Source: Williamsia muralis (GTDB taxonomy: Bacteria; Actinomycetota; Actinomycetes; Mycobacteriales; Mycobacteriaceae). Taken from it: a stretch of DNA of 64,000 bases. Shown here one piece after another: positions 1 through 11,668 of the stretch. A model generated the notes under the pieces. That model was not told the origin of the DNA. It was given only the letters and a program-made list of their open reading frames with translations, and ran no database searches. Position 1 is the first letter of the stretch, and each line of letters opens with the position of its first letter. The position numbers were made by a program, and so were the translations under genes. The DNA lies in assembly GCF_002735905.1 (NCBI RefSeq), contig NZ_PEBD01000012.1:248001-312000 (forward strand), written 5' to 3'.

Positions 1-557
1 AAGTCGGGCATCTCTCCCTGCTCGAACACGCCACGGTCACGTTCTACATCTCGGGGATCTCCCGGTCGTGCACCCACGAGCTGATCCGCCACCGGCACTT
101 CTCCTATTCCCAGCTGTCGCAACGCTTTGTGCCCGAACACGATTCGAATGTCGTCTGCCCTCCCGCGATCCGGGGCGACGCCGAACTCGAAGCGCTGTTC
201 GTCTCGGCCACCGATGCCAGCCGCGCGGCCTACGCCGAACTGCTGACGGCACTGGAAGAGAAGTTCTCCGATGTGCCCAACAACATCCTGCGGCGGAAGC
301 AGGCCCGCCAGGCCGCGCGTGCGGTCCTGCCGAACGCCACGGAGACCAAGATCGTCGTCACCGGCAACTACCGCGCCTGGCGGCACTTCATCGGTATGCG
401 GGCCACCGAGCACGCCGACGTGGAGATCCGCCAGCTGGCAATCGAATGCCTGCGCCAGCTGCTCGACATCGCCCCAACTGTGTTCGGGGACTTCGAAATC
501 GGGCGGCTCTCCGACGGGTCGGAGGTGGCGACGTCCCCGTTCGTACTGGAGGGGTGA
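1..557 (+). CDS. thyX: Flavin-dependent thymidylate synthase ThyX, 5'-truncated by the window edge
   Basis: Makes dTMP from dUMP using methylene-tetrahydrofolate and FAD/NADPH in the cytoplasm. The reading frame is open from base 3 and lacks its start, so about 185 C-terminal residues are present. The ThyX signature RHRxxSxxxxSxR is visible near base 90 as [13 protein letters not shown], followed by an FVPEHD segment and, further on, an [15 protein letters not shown] stretch that contributes substrate-binding residues in this family. Its position directly before dapA and rnj is the mycobacterial order (Rv2754c-Rv2753c-Rv2752c). Everything upstream of residue VGHLSLLEH is outside the window, so promoter and start cannot be judged. 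Confidence 0.95.
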   Translation, partial: VGHLSLLEHATVTFYISGISRSCTHELIRHRHFSYSQLSQRFVPEHDSNVVCPPAIRGDAELEALFVSATDASRAAYAELLTALEEKFSDVPNNILRRKQARQAARAVLPNATETKIVVTGNYRAWRHFIGMRATEHADVEIRQLAIECLRQLLDIAPTVFGDFEIGRLSDGSEVATSPFVLEG

Positions 558-586
558 GAGTCGGGCCGGGACCGGCGGACCTCTGA

Positions 587-3549
<2,963 letters not shown>

Positions 3550-3564
3550 CGACGCCGCACCTCT

Positions 3565-3570
3565 TAGGGT
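3565..3570 (+). promoter_or_regulatory. Candidate -10 hexamer for the TIGR03085-like gene
   Basis: TAGGGT is 6 bases before ATG 3577. This spacing favours ATG 3577 over the in-frame GTG at 3571 and suggests a leaderless message. Confidence 0.4.
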
Positions 3571-3576
3571 GTGTGC

Positions 3577-4197
3577 ATGACCATTGCCCGAGATGAACGC
3601 GCCGCGCTGGTGTCGACCCTGCGCAGTGTCGGCCCCGATGCCCCGACGCTGTGCGAAGGGTGGACCACCCGAGACCTGACCGCTCACATGATCGTCCGCG
3701 AGTACCGGCTCGATGCGATGCCGGGCATCCTCGTCCCGGCATTGGCGGGCCGGACCCAATCGGCCCAGGACCAGGCCGCGCGCGACGACTGGGACGCGAT
3801 GCTCGCCAAGTTCGCGGCGGGTCCTCCGCTGTACTCGCCGCTCAAGCTGGTGGACCGCTTCGCCAACGTGACCGAGATGTTCGTCCATCACGAGGACGTC
3901 CGGCGTGCGGGCGGACCCTGGGAACCGAGAGACCTCGACCCGGCCACCGAGAAAGCGATTCGGGTACCGCTCAAGGCGATGGGGAAGCGCGCGATCGCGA
4001 AGTCGCCCGCCACCGTCGAGATGATCACCACCGACGGACAGAAAGTGGCGACCGGCGGCCGGGGACCGCAGGTCACGGTGACCGGTGATCCCCTCGAACT
4101 GCTCATGTTCGCGTTCGGGCGTCACGAGACACTGGTCGAATACGCTGGCGACGCCGATGCTGTTGCTGCGGTCAAATCAGCCAAACGCGGACTCTAG
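3577..4197 (+). CDS. TIGR03085-family metal-binding protein (DinB/mycothiol-isomerase-like fold)
   Basis: A 206-residue protein beginning MTIARDERAALVSTL. The pattern of a helical bundle with LCEGWTTRDLTAHM (histidine in the first third) and VTEMFVHHEDVRRA (histidine pair in the middle) is that of actinobacterial TIGR03085 proteins, distant relatives of DinB and mycothiol-dependent maleylpyruvate isomerase. These bind a divalent metal through three histidines; the substrate is unknown. A possible mycothiol-dependent role is inference only. It sits between rnj and ftsK on the same strand, 27 bases after rnj. Confidence 0.75.
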   Translation: MTIARDERAALVSTLRSVGPDAPTLCEGWTTRDLTAHMIVREYRLDAMPGILVPALAGRTQSAQDQAARDDWDAMLAKFAAGPPLYSPLKLVDRFANVTEMFVHHEDVRRAGGPWEPRDLDPATEKAIRVPLKAMGKRAIAKSPATVEMITTDGQKVATGGRGPQVTVTGDPLELLMFAFGRHETLVEYAGDADAVAAVKSAKRGL

Positions 4198-4263
4198 CGT
4201 TTCGATTTCAACACATAGCCCGATACGCGTGTTGCAGATGAGGTAGCTGTGACAGTTGCCGAC

Positions 4264-4269
4264 TAGGCT
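4264..4269 (+). promoter_or_regulatory. Candidate -10 hexamer for ftsK
   Basis: TAGGCT lies 7 bases upstream of ATG 4277 and supports that start over the in-frame TTG at 4256. Confidence 0.4.
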
Positions 4270-4276
4270 GTCAGCC

Positions 4277-7096
4277 ATGGCAACCAAGTCCACCGCCCGT
4301 CGTTCCGGTGCGTCGGGTCGTAGTCCCGCGCGCTCCGGCGCCGCCCCGGCCAAGAAGGCCGGTGCCACCAAGGCTGCACCCCGAAAGGCTTCTCCCAAGA
4401 AGGGGTCGTCGGCGAGCGCCGGAAGCCGCAAGACGCCGGCGAAGAAGGCTGCGAGCCGGCCGTCCACCCGCACGTCGGCTGGGGCGAAGCGCGCCTCCAC
4501 CGCGCGTTCCGGCGCAACATCGCGTGCTTCGGCCCGCCCGCGCAAGTCTGTGGTGAAGTCCGTTGGCAGCGGCGTCGGCGCCGGGTGGGGTCTGCTCGCC
4601 AAGGGTGTCGGCGCGATGGCGCGCGCGGGCTCACGCAGTGGCGATCCCGACTATGACGAGCGCGTGTACGGAGCCGACGACGGATGGGACGAGGGCGGCG
4701 ACGCGGACGGAACGTTCTCTCCGCGACCTGAGCACCCGCACACCCAGGGACGTGACGGCGTTGCGCTCGTGATGATCGCGCTGTCGATCGTCGTGGTCGC
4801 GTCGGTGTGGTTCAGCGCGGGCGGCCCGGTGGGTGCTTTCGTGGACTCGGCGACTCGCGCGCTGATCGGGTCGGCTGCGGTACTTCTCCCGATCGTTCTC
4901 TTGGTGGGCGGTTTCATCCTGATGCGTCACGGACCCGATCCCTCGGGTCGCGCTCGGCGCATCGGGGCAGGCCTGCTCATCGCGTTGCCCATCGTCGGGC
5001 TGTGGCACATCTTTGCCGGTGCACCCACGGATTTCTCCGAGCGACAGCACGCCGGCGGATTCTTCGGAATGGCCGCAGGTGGTCCGCTGACCGACGGTCT
5101 GACGGCCTGGTTGTCGGTGCCGATCCTCCTGCTGTGCCTGGCCTTCGGGCTCTTGCTCCTGTCCGGACTCACGGTGCGTGAACTGGTCGACGTCACCCGT
5201 GCCTACCTCGGGCTGGGTGACGACGACCACTGGGACGACGAGGACGTGGACGACGACGAAGACGGTGGTTACGCCGACACAGCCTTCGGCGATCCGTACG
5301 ACAACTACCCGCCCGACGACAACGCGACCCGGGCGACCGAGGCTCTGCGACGTCCGGCGCGTCGGCGTCAGTCCACTGCGGTGACGGCGGGGGAGGCACT
5401 GACCGAACCCATCATCGAAGACGAGCCGACGCCTGCTGCCGTGACCGAGGCACTGAGCGCGCCGCCGGTCGGCGCCCAGCCGGTCCGCAAGCGCGCGGTG
5501 CCCAAACCTGCGCCGAAACCGGTGCGGCCCGAGCCCGAGCCCGAACCTGATCTCGACTCCGGCAGCGGTCACGATGCACTGGTCGTGGACAAGGCCGTGG
5601 AAGGCGACTACCGGCTTCCGCCGGCGAGCCTGCTGATAGAGGGTGACCCGCCCAAGCTCGGCAGCGCGGCCAACGACGAGATGATCGACCGCATCTCGGC
5701 GGTCCTGGAACAGTTCAAGATCGACGCGGCCGTCACGGGGTTCACCCGGGGCCCGACGGTCACGCGGTACGAGGTGGAACTCGGACCAGGTGTGAAGGTG
5801 GAGAAGATCACCGCCTTGCAGCGCAACATCTCGTACGCTGCGGCAACCGACAACGTGCGGCTGCTGGCACCCATCCCGGGTAAGTCCGCGGTGGGGATCG
5901 AGGTCCCCAACAGTGACCGCGAGATGGTGCGGCTCGCCGACGTCCTGACCGCCGGGTCGACGCGCAAGGACAAGCACCCGCTGGTCATCGGTCTGGGTAA
6001 GGACATCGAAGGTGACTTCGTCACCGCCAACCTCGCGAAGATGCCTCACTTGCTCGTCGCCGGTTCCACCGGTTCCGGTAAGTCGAGCTTCGTCAACTCG
6101 ATGCTGGTCTCGCTGTTGACACGGGCCACTCCCGACGAGGTACGGATGATCCTCATCGACCCCAAGATGGTCGAGCTCACCCCTTACGAGGGCATCCCGC
6201 ACCTGATCACCCCGATCATCACGCAGCCGAAGAAAGCTGCCGCGGCACTCGCGTGGCTCGTGGAGGAGATGGAGCAGCGCTACCAGGACATGAAGTCCTC
6301 GCGCGTTCGTCACATCGACGACTTCAACAGCAAGGTGCGCTCGGGGGAGATCTCCACACCGCTGGGATCGGAGCGGGTCTACAAGCCGTATCCGTACATC
6401 CTCGCCATCGTGGACGAGCTCGCCGATTTGATGATGACCGCTCCGCGTGATGTGGAGGACGCCATCGTCCGGATCACCCAGAAGGCGCGTGCCGCCGGTA
6501 TCCACCTCGTGCTGGCCACGCAGCGGCCGTCCGTCGACGTGGTGACCGGTCTGATCAAGACCAACGTCCCGTCGCGGCTGGCGTTCGCCACGTCGTCGCT
6601 CACCGATTCCCGGGTCATCCTGGATCAACCGGGCGCCGAGAAGCTGATCGGTATGGGCGACGGGCTCTTCCTCCCGATGGGCGCGAGCAAACCCGTCCGT
6701 ATGCAGGGCGCATTCATCACCGACGAAGAGATCCAGGCCGTCGTCGACTTCGCCAAGGACCAGAGCGAACCGGATTACACCGAGGGTGTGACAGCGCAGA
6801 AGGTCTCGGACAAGAAGGACATCGACTCCGATATCGGCGGCGATCTCGACGACCTGCTGCAGGCGATCGAACTGGTCGTGTCCAGTCAGTTCGGCTCGAC
6901 GTCCATGCTGCAACGCAAGTTGCGCGTCGGATTCGCCAAGGCCGGACGGCTGATGGATCTGATGGAGACCAGGGGAGTGGTCGGACCCTCCGAGGGTTCG
7001 AAGGCACGAGATGTGCTCGTCAAACCCGAGGACCTGGCCGGGGTGATCGCGTCGATCACCGGCGGCGGTGACACGTCGGACGACGGGGACGACTAG
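4277..7096 (+). CDS. ftsK: DNA translocase FtsK
   Basis: Septum-anchored ATP-driven DNA pump that clears chromosome termini at division. From ATG 4277 it has 939 residues. Order: a histone-H1-like tail of ~105 residues rich in Ala/Lys/Arg/Ser; four hydrophobic segments between about residues 160 and 296; an acidic linker with DDDED near 310-335 and Pro-rich linker to ~440; then the motor. Walker [10 protein letters not shown] is at about 594-602 and Walker [11 protein letters not shown] at about 711. A winged-helix gamma domain lies at roughly 855-920 ([22 protein letters not shown]), which reads KOPS-like polar sequences. It is followed by terC rather than by the argA neighbour directly. Confidence 0.96.
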   Translation: MATKSTARRSGASGRSPARSGAAPAKKAGATKAAPRKASPKKGSSASAGSRKTPAKKAASRPSTRTSAGAKRASTARSGATSRASARPRKSVVKSVGSGVGAGWGLLAKGVGAMARAGSRSGDPDYDERVYGADDGWDEGGDADGTFSPRPEHPHTQGRDGVALVMIALSIVVVASVWFSAGGPVGAFVDSATRALIGSAAVLLPIVLLVGGFILMRHGPDPSGRARRIGAGLLIALPIVGLWHIFAGAPTDFSERQHAGGFFGMAAGGPLTDGLTAWLSVPILLLCLAFGLLLLSGLTVRELVDVTRAYLGLGDDDHWDDEDVDDDEDGGYADTAFGDPYDNYPPDDNATRATEALRRPARRRQSTAVTAGEALTEPIIEDEPTPAAVTEALSAPPVGAQPVRKRAVPKPAPKPVRPEPEPEPDLDSGSGHDALVVDKAVEGDYRLPPASLLIEGDPPKLGSAANDEMIDRISAVLEQFKIDAAVTGFTRGPTVTRYEVELGPGVKVEKITALQRNISYAAATDNVRLLAPIPGKSAVGIEVPNSDREMVRLADVLTAGSTRKDKHPLVIGLGKDIEGDFVTANLAKMPHLLVAGSTGSGKSSFVNSMLVSLLTRATPDEVRMILIDPKMVELTPYEGIPHLITPIITQPKKAAAALAWLVEEMEQRYQDMKSSRVRHIDDFNSKVRSGEISTPLGSERVYKPYPYILAIVDELADLMMTAPRDVEDAIVRITQKARAAGIHLVLATQRPSVDVVTGLIKTNVPSRLAFATSSLTDSRVILDQPGAEKLIGMGDGLFLPMGASKPVRMQGAFITDEEIQAVVDFAKDQSEPDYTEGVTAQKVSDKKDIDSDIGGDLDDLLQAIELVVSSQFGSTSMLQRKLRVGFAKAGRLMDLMETRGVVGPSEGSKARDVLVKPEDLAGVIASITGGGDTSDDGDD

Positions 7097-7186
7097 CCAT
7101 ACCCGGTTCGTCGCGGTGCCCGTCTTGTCCGTGTTGTCAAAGTCTCACCAGCGAAAAAGTCTGACCGGGTGATGTCGCGGGCGTCG

Positions 7187-7202
7187 CAGCGCATCTGCGC
7201 TG
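7187..7202 (+). terminator. Hairpin downstream of ftsK
   Basis: CAGCGCA-TC-TGCGCTG is a perfect inverted repeat 90 bases after the ftsK stop, with no T-run. It may end ftsK transcription without a U-tract or be part of the terC leader. The rest of 7097-7337 holds no gene that I can see. I looked for a yybP-ykoY manganese riboswitch, common before terC genes, and could not recognise one. Confidence 0.3.
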
Positions 7203-7337
7203 TGACCACCGGAACATCCTCTGCTGCAGGAGAATCCCGGGCTCAACCGTTCACGCCTCGGGTTGGGTCCACACTTACATCGCGATGAGCGGAGTAAGCG
7301 GCGGTATTCGGGTGGCCGTGGCCGGTTCGATCCTTCG

Positions 7338-7353
7338 GTAAAGTGGTCTTTAC
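7338..7353 (+). promoter_or_regulatory. Palindromic candidate operator overlapping the terC -10 region
   Basis: GTAAAG-TGGT-CTTTAC is a perfect inverted repeat. It covers TAAAGT (7339-7344), a plausible -10 hexamer, and lies 28 bases before the GTG start of terC. The GGAGG ribosome site is at 7372-7376. The bound regulator is unknown. Confidence 0.4.
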
Positions 7354-7380
7354 TTTTCCGAAACTGCTGCTGGAGGCTGC

Positions 7381-8403
7381 GTGGACGTATCACCACTCGT
7401 GTGGATTATCACCTGTCTGGTGATCCTGGGACTCTTCATATTCGACTTCTTCGCCCACGTGAGAACCCCACACGCTCCCTCGTTGAAGGAATCCGGCTCC
7501 TGGTCGGCCGTTTACATCACGCTCGCCCTGATCTTCGGTGGCTTCGTGTGGTGGAAATGGGGTGGTACCTCGGGCACCGAGTACTACGCCGGATTCATCA
7601 CGGAGAAGGCATTGTCGGTCGACAACCTCTTCGTTTTCGTCATCATCATGGCGAAGTTCGCAGTACCGCGTGAATACCAGCAGAAGGTTCTGCTCCTGGG
7701 CATCGTGATGGCCCTGGTGATGCGCGGTGCTTTCATCGCAGTCGGTGCGGCCGCCATCAATGCCTACTCGTGGGTCTTCTATCTCTTCGGTGCATTCCTC
7801 ATCTACACCGCGGTGAAGCTGTTGCGTGAGTCCGGCCATGAGGAAGAGGTCGAAGAGGAACGGGAAAGTCGTATCCAGCGCTTCGTGAAGAAGGCGCTGA
7901 GGACCACCGAAAACTACGACCGCGACAAGCTGTTCACCAAGGAGAACGGCAAGCGCCTCGCGACCCCGATGCTCATGGTCCTGATCGTCATCGGGTTCAC
8001 CGACGTGCTGTTCGCCCTGGATTCGATCCCGGCCATCTACGGCCTCACGGAGGAGCCGTACATCGTCTTCACCGCCAACGCCTTTGCACTGATGGGTCTA
8101 CGCCAGCTGTACTTCCTGCTCGGCGGCCTGCTCGACAAGCTGGTTTTCCTGTCGTTCGGCTTGTCGTTCATCCTCGGCTTCATCGGCATCAAGCTTGTGT
8201 TGCACGCCCTGCACGAGAACACACTGTCGTTCATCAACGGCGGCGAACACATCAAGGTGCCGGAGATCTCGACACCGCTGTCGCTCGGCGTGATCGTCGG
8301 AACCCTCGTGATCACGACCATCGCCAGCCTGGCGAAGACACGATTCGACGAGGGACGCGCCGACAAACAGGCGGTCAGTCAGAAAACGGACCAAAAACAC
8401 TGA
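7381..8403 (+). CDS. TerC-family integral membrane protein
   Basis: A 340-residue polytopic membrane protein with about eight to nine hydrophobic segments. TerC landmarks are visible: an early DFFAH, then EKALSVDNLFVFVIIMAKF, and in the second half TDVLFALDSIPAI with acidic residues inside membrane helices. A basic/acidic loop (EEEVEEERESRIQRF, near 155-170) separates the halves. TerC relatives (Alx, YkoY) export Mn2+ or help metallate exported proteins; a metal-export role here is inference. Start GTG 7381 is set by GGAGG four bases upstream. In M. tuberculosis the homologue (Rv2723) lies beside fadE20, so this gene has moved relative to its neighbours. Its 3' end overlaps the YciI gene by 29 bases on the opposite strand. 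Confidence 0.9.
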   Translation: MDVSPLVWIITCLVILGLFIFDFFAHVRTPHAPSLKESGSWSAVYITLALIFGGFVWWKWGGTSGTEYYAGFITEKALSVDNLFVFVIIMAKFAVPREYQQKVLLLGIVMALVMRGAFIAVGAAAINAYSWVFYLFGAFLIYTAVKLLRESGHEEEVEEERESRIQRFVKKALRTTENYDRDKLFTKENGKRLATPMLMVLIVIGFTDVLFALDSIPAIYGLTEEPYIVFTANAFALMGLRQLYFLLGGLLDKLVFLSFGLSFILGFIGIKLVLHALHENTLSFINGGEHIKVPEISTPLSLGVIVGTLVITTIASLAKTRFDEGRADKQAVSQKTDQKH

Positions 8404-8659
8404 CCCACTTGTTGATCCGGACCTCACCGACGTAGCCGGCAACCGCGAACGGGTCGGCGGCCAAGATGTCCTTGGCCGCCTGCTCGTCGGCGCAGTCGAG
8501 CAGGATCAGCGCGCCGCTTCCATCGGCGTACGGCCCGGCCATCCGCACAACACCTTCGCTGTTCAGCTCCGACAGCCAGGCGCGGTGGTCGGGCCGAGTG
8601 GTGTCGCGCCCGTCGGCGGACTCGACGGGGTAGGTGTATTCGACGCTGAACAGCGGCAT
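8375..8659 (-). CDS. YciI-like small protein
   Basis: Ninety-four residues, beginning MPLFSVEYTYP. It has the ferredoxin-like alpha/beta pattern of the YciI family, with a conserved histidine (PDHRAWL) and the DPF/G segment (ILAADPFAVAGY) before the final strand. YciI proteins are dimeric, with a His-Asp pocket; most have no known function. A GAAAGG site precedes the ATG. It lies 11 bases after argA on the same strand and its 3' end runs 29 bases into the convergent terC gene. Confidence 0.8.
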   Translation of the reverse strand: MPLFSVEYTYPVESADGRDTTRPDHRAWLSELNSEGVVRMAGPYADGSGALILLDCADEQAAKDILAADPFAVAGYVGEVRINKWVSVFGPFSD

Positions 8660-8670
8660 TGATCGACCTT

Positions 8671-9255
8671 TCAGAGGTTGGCGAGCATTCGGGTGTTGCC
8701 GAGTGTGTTGGGTTTGACGTAACTGAGGTCCAGGAACTCCGCGACGCCGGCGTCGTAGGACCGGCACATCTCCTCGTACACCTCGGCGGTCACCGGTGTG
8801 CCGGCGATCTCGGAGAAGCCGTGTTTGGCGAAGAAGCTTGTCTCGAAGGTGAGGACGAACACCCGGGAAAGCTGCAACTCGCGGGCCATGCCCATCAGTC
8901 GGCTGACGATCTGATGGCCGATTCCGCGCCCCGCGTAGGACTTGTCGACCGCCACGGTGCGGACCTCACCGAGGTCTGCCCACAAGACGTGGAGTGCGCC
9001 GCAGCCGACCACCGTGGCATCGATCTCGGCGACCCAGAACTCCTGGACAGCCTCGTAAAGGGTCACGAGATTCTTCTCGAGCAAAATCCGTCCGGCGTAC
9101 TGATCGATGAGTTCTTTGATGCGGGGTACGTCAGATGTGCGGGCACGGCGCACACTCACGTCGCCTCGCGAAACGGGGGAATCGTGGTGACCGGCTAGGT
9201 CGGCCGGTCCAGATGTCGCGGCATGCTCGTGTGCCGAGCTGTCGTGAGGTGCCAT
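8671..9255 (-). CDS. argA: Short-form amino-acid N-acetyltransferase (ArgA-like GNAT)
   Basis: Probable N-acetylglutamate synthase for arginine biosynthesis. The 194-residue product starts MAPHDSSAHEH and is a single GNAT domain, without the amino-acid-kinase domain of classical ArgA. The acetyl-CoA pyrophosphate loop is visible as VDKSYAGRGIGHQIVSRL (about 106-123), after LGEVRTVAV. Its place between ftsK and pgsA matches M. tuberculosis Rv2747, shown to make N-acetylglutamate. The first ~40 residues are low complexity and could be removed by a later start. Name rests on family and synteny. Confidence 0.85.
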   Translation of the reverse strand: MAPHDSSAHEHAATSGPADLAGHHDSPVSRGDVSVRRARTSDVPRIKELIDQYAGRILLEKNLVTLYEAVQEFWVAEIDATVVGCGALHVLWADLGEVRTVAVDKSYAGRGIGHQIVSRLMGMARELQLSRVFVLTFETSFFAKHGFSEIAGTPVTAEVYEEMCRSYDAGVAEFLDLSYVKPNTLGNTRMLANL

Positions 9256-9261
9256 GGATGA

Positions 9262-9267
9262 ACAGTA
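9262..9267 (-). promoter_or_regulatory. Candidate -10 hexamer for argA
   Basis: Read on the minus strand, TACTGT is 6 bases before the ATG at 9255. Confidence 0.35.
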
Positions 9268-9402
9268 ATACGCGGACACACCGGGGCCGGTGGGCCGCCG
9301 TCCGGACCGGGCCGATACCCACGGCCCTGGGTGGCGGGGCCTCCGCCTATCCTGTGGTCGTGGGCATTGGGCAATTCTTATCACCGGAACCAGGTGCAGC
9401 CC

Positions 9403-10065
9403 GTGGCTGATCGTTTACGACGGCAGGTGAACGAGCCGGAGCCCGACCCGATCTCCGATCCGGTCAGCACTGATGTGCCCGTGTTGAACCTTGCCAACGT
9501 GCTGACGATGTTCCGCATCGTTCTCGTGCCGGTGTTCGTCGTGGTCCTGTTCATCGACGACGGTGACAACCCGTGGTGGCGGACGATGGCGTGGGGCGTG
9601 TTCGCCCTCGCCGCCGTGACGGATCACTACGACGGTCGGATCGCCCGTCAACGGGGCCTGATCACGGACTTCGGCAAGCTGGCCGACCCGATCGCGGACA
9701 AGGCGCTGATCGGTTCGGCACTGATCGGGTTGTCTGTGCTTGGTGACCTCCCGTGGTGGGTCACCATCGTCATCCTCGCCAGGGAACTGGGCATCACCGT
9801 GCTTCGTTTCTGGGTGCTGCAACATGGCGTGATCCCGGCGAGCCGGGGCGGAAAGCTCAAGACGCTGCTCCAGGCCATCGCGATCGGACTGTTCATCCTG
9901 CCGCTGCCCGGGCCGCTGCACTGGCTTGCGATTGCCGTCATGGCTGCCGCGCTGGTGGCGACCGTCGTCACCGGGGTGGACTATGTCTGGCAGGCGCTGG
10001 CGAAGCGGGCACAGCGTCGCCGTGACGCAGCTGCCGCGCGCCGGACCGACCGAACCGGTAGGTGA
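9403..10065 (+). CDS. pgsA: CDP-alcohol phosphatidyltransferase, PgsA type
   Basis: Membrane enzyme that transfers a phosphatidyl group from CDP-diacylglycerol, most likely to glycerol-3-phosphate. The CDP-alcohol motif D-x2-D-G-x2-A-R-x8-G-x3-D-x3-D is intact at residues 74-99 (DHYDG ... AR ... G ... D ... D), followed by hydrophobic helices and a basic C-terminal tail. Synteny with clgR identifies it as the pgsA3 homologue (Rv2746c). The start is uncertain: GTG 9331, 9394, 9403 and 9427 are in frame. A TATCCT hexamer at 9348-9353 would put the transcript start near 9360, which excludes 9331 and favours 9403. Confidence 0.88.
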   Translation: MADRLRRQVNEPEPDPISDPVSTDVPVLNLANVLTMFRIVLVPVFVVVLFIDDGDNPWWRTMAWGVFALAAVTDHYDGRIARQRGLITDFGKLADPIADKALIGSALIGLSVLGDLPWWVTIVILARELGITVLRFWVLQHGVIPASRGGKLKTLLQAIAIGLFILPLPGPLHWLAIAVMAAALVATVVTGVDYVWQALAKRAQRRRDAAAARRTDRTGR

Positions 10066-10283
10066 ACCGCGGGTTCGTCATCGAGCCGGCGGATGGGTGC
10101 ATCTCGCTGATCACCCCGGGGCTCGGCCGATCGTCGATTTGGCCGGGCGGGAATGGCTCGTTCGGCATCGGGGTTCTACCGGTGTCGCTACGCGGCGATC
10201 GTCGGGATCTTCGTCTAGTCTCGACCACACGGTCGACGGACGAAGCGCTCGGGAGGATCTGCTGCACAGCGCTCGGCGGTTCG

Positions 10284-10309
10284 GGAACGGATTCGGCCCG
10301 TGCGGCGTT
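10284..10309 (+). promoter_or_regulatory. ECF (SigE/SigH-type) promoter of clgR-pspA
   Basis: GGAAC (10284-10288), 17 bases, then CGTT (10306-10309) matches the GGAAC-N17/18-GTT consensus of mycobacterial SigE. It ends 30 bases before the clgR ATG. In M. tuberculosis clgR is SigE-dependent. The preceding 10066-10283 holds no convincing gene. Confidence 0.65.
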
Positions 10310-10339
10310 GGACTGACTGACGTGTTGAGGAGGACTCAT

Positions 10340-10669
10340 ATGGCACTGCTCCTGCGGGAAGCACTCGGTGGCAGCCTACGGCGGGTCCGGATGGATCAAG
10401 GCCGTACGTTGCGTGAGGTATCAACCAGTGCCCGGGTCAGCCTGGGTTATCTGTCGGAAGTCGAACGCGGCCAGAAGGAAGCGTCGAGCGAACTGCTCGC
10501 TGCCATCTGCGATGCGCTGGAAGTGGAGATCGCCGACGTGTTGCTCGATGTCCGCGATACCCTCCGCACCGGCCCCGACCAGCCCACGACCCCGCCCACG
10601 CACACGACGATCGCCACCGAGACCAAGGTGGTCATCCCGCAGCCGGCATCGGCTCTGGCGGCTGCGTGA
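10340..10669 (+). CDS. clgR: XRE-family transcriptional activator ClgR
   Basis: Activates clp protease genes and, in mycobacteria, its own operon with pspA. It has 109 residues; an N-terminal helix-turn-helix covers about 8-65 ([30 protein letters not shown]). The start is set by GAGGAGG at 10327-10333. The protein ends ALAAA, like the Clp-recognised alanine-rich tails of ClgR in Streptomyces and mycobacteria, which suggests conditional proteolysis. It is preceded by an ECF-type promoter and followed 84 bases later by pspA on the same strand. Confidence 0.92.
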   Translation: MALLLREALGGSLRRVRMDQGRTLREVSTSARVSLGYLSEVERGQKEASSELLAAICDALEVEIADVLLDVRDTLRTGPDQPTTPPTHTTIATETKVVIPQPASALAAA

Positions 10670-10753
10670 TCGGTGTCTTGTGCCGCCGGGCCGGGCCAGA
10701 CGATAGATTAGATCGAGACTGCTCGGATTCGGACTTCAAGACAAGGCGGGGCA

Positions 10754-11557
10754 ATGGCTAACCCATTCGTGAAGGCGTGGAAATACTTGATGGCGTTCGG
10801 CAACGCCAAGATCGACGAGAACGCCGACCCGAAGATTCAGATCCAGCAGGCGATCGAGGACGCGCAGCGTCAGCACCAGGCGTTGTCGCAGCAGGCTGCG
10901 GCGGTCATCGGCAACCAGCGCCAGTTGGAGATGAAGCTGAACCGTCAGCTCGAGGACATCGAACGCCTGCAGGCCAACACCCGTCAGGCGTTGACGCTGG
11001 CCGACAAGGCCGCTGCTTCCGGGGACGCTGCCAAGGCGACCGAATACACCAACGCCGCAGAGGCTTTCGCTGCGCAGCTGGTCACCGCGGAACAGAGCGT
11101 CGAGGACCTCAAGGCGCTGCACGATCAGTCGCTGCAGGCGGCTGAACAGGCGAAGCGCGCAGTGGAGCAGAACTCGATGACGCTGCAGCAGAAACTCTCC
11201 GAGCGCACAAAGCTGCTCAGTCAGCTCGAGCAGGCCAAGATGCAAGAGCAGGTCTCGGCATCGCTCAACCAGATGAGTGAACTCTCCGCCCCCGGCAACA
11301 CGCCGAGCCTCGATCAGGTGCGGGACAAGATCGAGCGGCGCTACGCGAATGCATTGGGATCGGCCGAGTTGTCGCGCAACTCGGTTCAGGGCCGGATGCT
11401 CGAAGTGCAGCAGGCCAGCGTGCAGATGGCAGGACACTCACGACTCGAGCAGATCCGCGCGTCCATGGCGGGCGAATCACTGGCTGCGGGAGACTCGGCC
11501 GCGACGCCGGCCGTCGACCAGGCGAAGACGAACATCGAGAAGCCGCAAGCCAACTGA
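10754..11557 (+). CDS. pspA: Phage shock protein A (PspA/IM30 family)
   Basis: Peripheral membrane protein that oligomerises on stressed membranes. The 267 residues are almost entirely helical and coiled-coil, with the N-terminal amphipathic start [27 protein letters not shown] typical of the family given here only as landmark text split: [10 protein letters not shown] then [10 protein letters not shown]. Gln/Ala/Glu-rich heptads run from about 35 to 215 and the last ~40 residues are an Ala-rich tail. It corresponds to the 35-kDa antigen Rv2744c. The usual mycobacterial followers PspM and PspN (Rv2743c, Rv2742c) are absent; instead a hairpin and a 57-residue membrane protein come next. Confidence 0.93.
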   Translation: MANPFVKAWKYLMAFGNAKIDENADPKIQIQQAIEDAQRQHQALSQQAAAVIGNQRQLEMKLNRQLEDIERLQANTRQALTLADKAAASGDAAKATEYTNAAEAFAAQLVTAEQSVEDLKALHDQSLQAAEQAKRAVEQNSMTLQQKLSERTKLLSQLEQAKMQEQVSASLNQMSELSAPGNTPSLDQVRDKIERRYANALGSAELSRNSVQGRMLEVQQASVQMAGHSRLEQIRASMAGESLAAGDSAATPAVDQAKTNIEKPQAN

Positions 11558-11568
11558 CGTCTCCGGAG

Positions 11569-11584
11569 TCAGGGTAGTCCCTGA
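11569..11584 (+). terminator. Hairpin after pspA
   Basis: TCAGGG-TAGT-CCCTGA, a perfect 6-bp stem 12 bases after the pspA stop. No strong T-run follows, so termination may be partial. Confidence 0.4.
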
Positions 11585-11668
11585 ACTTCCCCCCATCTTG
11601 GTTGTTTTCGACTGACATCGGGACCGAGCACTGGCACCGTTGAGGTCACTCGGACGACAGGAGATGTC

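Noticed and set aside
4631-6913. 760-codon minus-strand frame inside ftsK
   Set aside because: His/Arg/Asp-rich shadow of FtsK with no family resemblance.
7097-7380. Possible yybP-ykoY manganese riboswitch before terC
   Set aside because: The conserved internal-loop sequences were not recognised by eye; only simple inverted repeats are seen.
10188-10203. ClgR self-binding site (CGC-N5-GCG) before clgR
   Set aside because: The nearby TCGC-N6-GCGA has the wrong spacing.
10062-10316. 84-codon open frame between pgsA and clgR, starting on the pgsA stop
   Set aside because: No recognisable family, no ribosome site, and it runs over the ECF promoter of clgR; the clgR synteny block has no gene here.
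9926-10669. Longer clgR reading frame starting inside pgsA
   Set aside because: The extra 138 codons are unlike any ClgR, span the promoter, and GAGGAGG sits right before ATG 10340.
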